A stretch of DNA of 8,318 bases from Candidatus Omnitrophica bacterium 4484_49 (lineage in GTDB: Bacteria > Omnitrophota > Gorgyraeia > Kaelpiales > Kaelpiaceae). The stretch spans positions 1-8,318 of the forward strand of contig NATI01000035.1 of NCBI GenBank assembly GCA_002085265.1, in the 5' to 3' direction. Numbering within the stretch: the first letter of the stretch is position 1; every line of letters starts with the position of its first letter. This document shows positions 6,902 through 8,318 of this stretch, piece after piece. A model generated the notes under the pieces. It was not told where the DNA came from and ran no database searches. It worked only from the letters and a program-made list of their open reading frames with translations. The translations under genes were made by a program, and so were the position numbers.

Positions 6902-7686
6902 CTTATTACCACATCCTTCAACTTCTCAACCAGACTGTCCACCACTTTCTGCGGCTCCCCTTCCAGAATCATCCCTTTTTCCCGAGGTGGGGGAGTAAAT
7001 ATTTTAACCACCCGTGTGGGGGACCCGTCCAATCCTATCTTCTCTTCCTCCAATCCCAGTTCATTAACTCCCCAAACAGGTATTTCAACTTTCCTGGCCC
7101 TGAGTTTGCCTTTTAAAGAAGGCAGACGGGGTTCATTAATTTCCTTCACAACTGTAAAAAGTGCTGGTAGAGGAATTTCAATTACATCAAAGCCTTCTTC
7201 CGTCATCCTTTCTACAATTGCTTTATCTTTGGTTATCTCTCTTATCTTCTTTACATAAGTAACCTGTGGTATGTCCAGCCAGGAGGAAATTCCAGGGCCA
7301 ACCTGAGCGGTATCTCCATCGATTGCCTGCTTACCGCATAAAATCAAATTATAATCTCCAATCTTCTCAATTGCTCGCGCAAGCGTATAACTTGTAGCCC
7401 AAGTATCGGAACCAGCGAGTTTTCTATCAGTTATCAAAACTGCTGAATCAGCACCCATTGATATCGCTTCTCGCAATGCTTGATCTGCTTGTGGTGGTCC
7501 CATAGAAATTACAATAACTTCTCCTTCTCCCAATCTCTCTTTAATCCGCAATCCTTCTTCAATGGCATACATATCAAATGGATTAATGATGGAATCTACT
7601 CCCTCCCGGATAAGAGTTCCTTTCTCGGGGTCAATCTTGACGTTGGTGGTCTCCGGAACCTGTTTGATACAGACAATGATTTTCAT
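6898..7686 (-). CDS. etfB: Electron transfer flavoprotein beta subunit
   Basis: This is the small Etf subunit, which pairs with EtfA to carry electrons to or from the adjacent acyl-CoA dehydrogenase in the cytoplasm. The 262-residue length is normal. Recognisable family blocks are the N-terminal strand MKIIVCIKQVPET, NPFDMYAIEEGLR at 35-47, a GADSAVLITDR block at 78-88, DGDTAQVGPG at 123-132 (the nucleotide/flavin-binding loop) and NEPRLPSLKGK at 184-194. These blocks resemble the anaerobe-type EtfB of clostridial Bcd/Etf and Car complexes, in which EtfB binds the bifurcating FAD and NADH; that role is inferred here from similarity and context. The ATG overlaps the upstream dehydrogenase stop as ATGA, and the TGA overlaps the etfA start in the same way. 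Shine-Dalgarno matches upstream are weak, so translational coupling probably drives expression. Confidence 0.95.
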   Translation of the reverse strand: MKIIVCIKQVPETTNVKIDPEKGTLIREGVDSIINPFDMYAIEEGLRIKERLGEGEVIVISMGPPQADQALREAISMGADSAVLITDRKLAGSDTWATSYTLARAIEKIGDYNLILCGKQAIDGDTAQVGPGISSWLDIPQVTYVKKIREITKDKAIVERMTEEGFDVIEIPLPALFTVVKEINEPRLPSLKGKLRARKVEIPVWGVNELGLEEEKIGLDGSPTRVVKIFTPPPREKGMILEGEPQKVVDSLVEKLKDVVIR

Positions 7687-8318
7687 TTTTTCTTACGAAG
7701 TTCCTTAATCAGCCCGAGAGCAATAACCTCTCGCATTATCTGATTTGTCCCCTCATAAATCTGGGTAATCTTGGCATCTCTAAAATACTTCTCTATGGGA
7801 TATTCCTTCATATACCCATAGCCCCCAAATATCTGCAGGCAATTTGTGGTCACTTTCATACAGACATCGGAAGCATACATCTTGGCCATTGCCGATTCTT
7901 TAGCCACGTTGGTATTTCCACCGTCTATCATTCTGCATACCGAATATAAAAGTGCCCTGGCTGCTTCCAATTCAGCAGCCATGTCAGCAAGCATAAATTG
8001 AATTCCTTGAAAACTGGAAATTGGTTTACCGAATTGATGGCGCTGATGAGCATATTCCAGAGCAAGTTCCAACGCTCCCTGAGCAATTCCCACTGCCTGA
8101 GCAGCTACTCCTGGACGGGAAATATCAAATGTCTTCATAGCAACGATAAATCCCATCCCCTCTCTTCCCAGAATATTCTCCTTGGGGACCTTACAGTTAT
8201 CAAATAGAAGCTCCCGGGTAGCTGATGCCCTTATTCCCAGTTTATCCTCTTTCTTGCCAAACTCGAATCCCTCCATACCTTTCTCCAGTATAAAAGCAGT
8301 GGCTCCCCGCGCACCTTT
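7683..8318 (-). CDS. Acyl-CoA dehydrogenase, C-terminal part (5' end outside window)
   Basis: This flavoenzyme oxidises an acyl-CoA to the 2,3-enoyl-CoA, or runs in reverse as an enoyl-CoA reductase when paired with a bifurcating Etf. The reading frame stays open to the window edge, so the internal ATG at 8276 is not the start. Only 211 of about 380 usual residues are visible: the end of the middle beta domain and the whole C-terminal helical domain. Visible motifs are KLGIRAS, the arginine and FG of QRHQFGKPI near residue 93, FGGYGY at 164-169, and YEGT, whose glutamate (visible residue 189, codon 7754-7752) matches the catalytic base of short- and medium-chain acyl-CoA dehydrogenases. Its TGA stop overlaps the etfB ATG by 4 bases, so Etf is its likely electron partner. 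Substrate chain length cannot be read from this part; butyryl-, acryloyl- or caffeyl-CoA-type enzymes all fit. Confidence 0.95.
   Translation of the reverse strand, partial: KGARGATAFILEKGMEGFEFGKKEDKLGIRASATRELLFDNCKVPKENILGREGMGFIVAMKTFDISRPGVAAQAVGIAQGALELALEYAHQRHQFGKPISSFQGIQFMLADMAAELEAARALLYSVCRMIDGGNTNVAKESAMAKMYASDVCMKVTTNCLQIFGGYGYMKEYPIEKYFRDAKITQIYEGTNQIMREVIALGLIKELRKKK

Noticed and set aside
5711..7686. FixAB rather than a dehydrogenase-linked EtfBA
   Set aside because: The genes are coupled to an acyl-CoA dehydrogenase, EtfA has a ferredoxin fusion of the Car/Lct type, and no fixC or fixX follows.

Overview
The window is a dense, one-directional block of bacterial genes. All nine coding regions lie on the minus strand and are read from the right edge to the left. 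Neighbouring genes overlap by 1-4 bases (ATGA, GTGA or TGATG junctions) or are separated by at most about 10 bases, and no stretch over 40 bases lacks a gene. DNA is A+T-leaning (roughly 40% G+C by eye), and TTG and GTG starts occur beside ATG. The genes present (an acyl-CoA dehydrogenase with a ferredoxin-fused Etf, an acetyl-cycle arginine pathway, UppP) suggest an anaerobic bacterium, perhaps a fermenter or an uncultivated lineage. The sequence alone does not fix the phylum.

Layout in the direction of transcription. (1) 8318-5711: the C-terminal part of an acyl-CoA dehydrogenase, then EtfB, then an EtfA carrying an N-terminal two-cluster ferredoxin domain. Gene order and the ferredoxin fusion match flavin-based electron-bifurcating acyl-CoA dehydrogenase/Etf complexes such as caffeyl-CoA reductase CarCDE. 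(2) 5700-4492: a protein made of two tandem HD-GYP-like phosphohydrolase domains, the second canonical and the first altered, with no recognisable sensor or receiver domain. (3) 4495-3740: undecaprenyl-diphosphate phosphatase UppP. (4) 3743-731: argC, argJ and argB, three of the steps of the acetylated arginine/ornithine pathway. (5) 729-37: a sugar-nucleotide-type nucleotidyltransferase of unassigned substrate.

How they fit together: the acyl-CoA dehydrogenase and the two Etf subunits should form one enzyme complex. ArgJ, ArgB and ArgC act in successive steps: ArgJ recycles acetyl groups, ArgB phosphorylates N-acetylglutamate and ArgC reduces the product. UppP and the nucleotidyltransferase both plausibly serve envelope or glycan synthesis. 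The HD-GYP protein may turn over a cyclic dinucleotide. No biochemical link between the modules is evident; their shared translational coupling is the surprising part. argD, argF and any upstream acyl-CoA genes are not in the window. I saw no RNA genes, mobile elements, CRISPR array or convincing terminator. I did not find a clearly new system; the best leads are the tandem HD-GYP protein, the bifurcating Etf module and the mixed operon.
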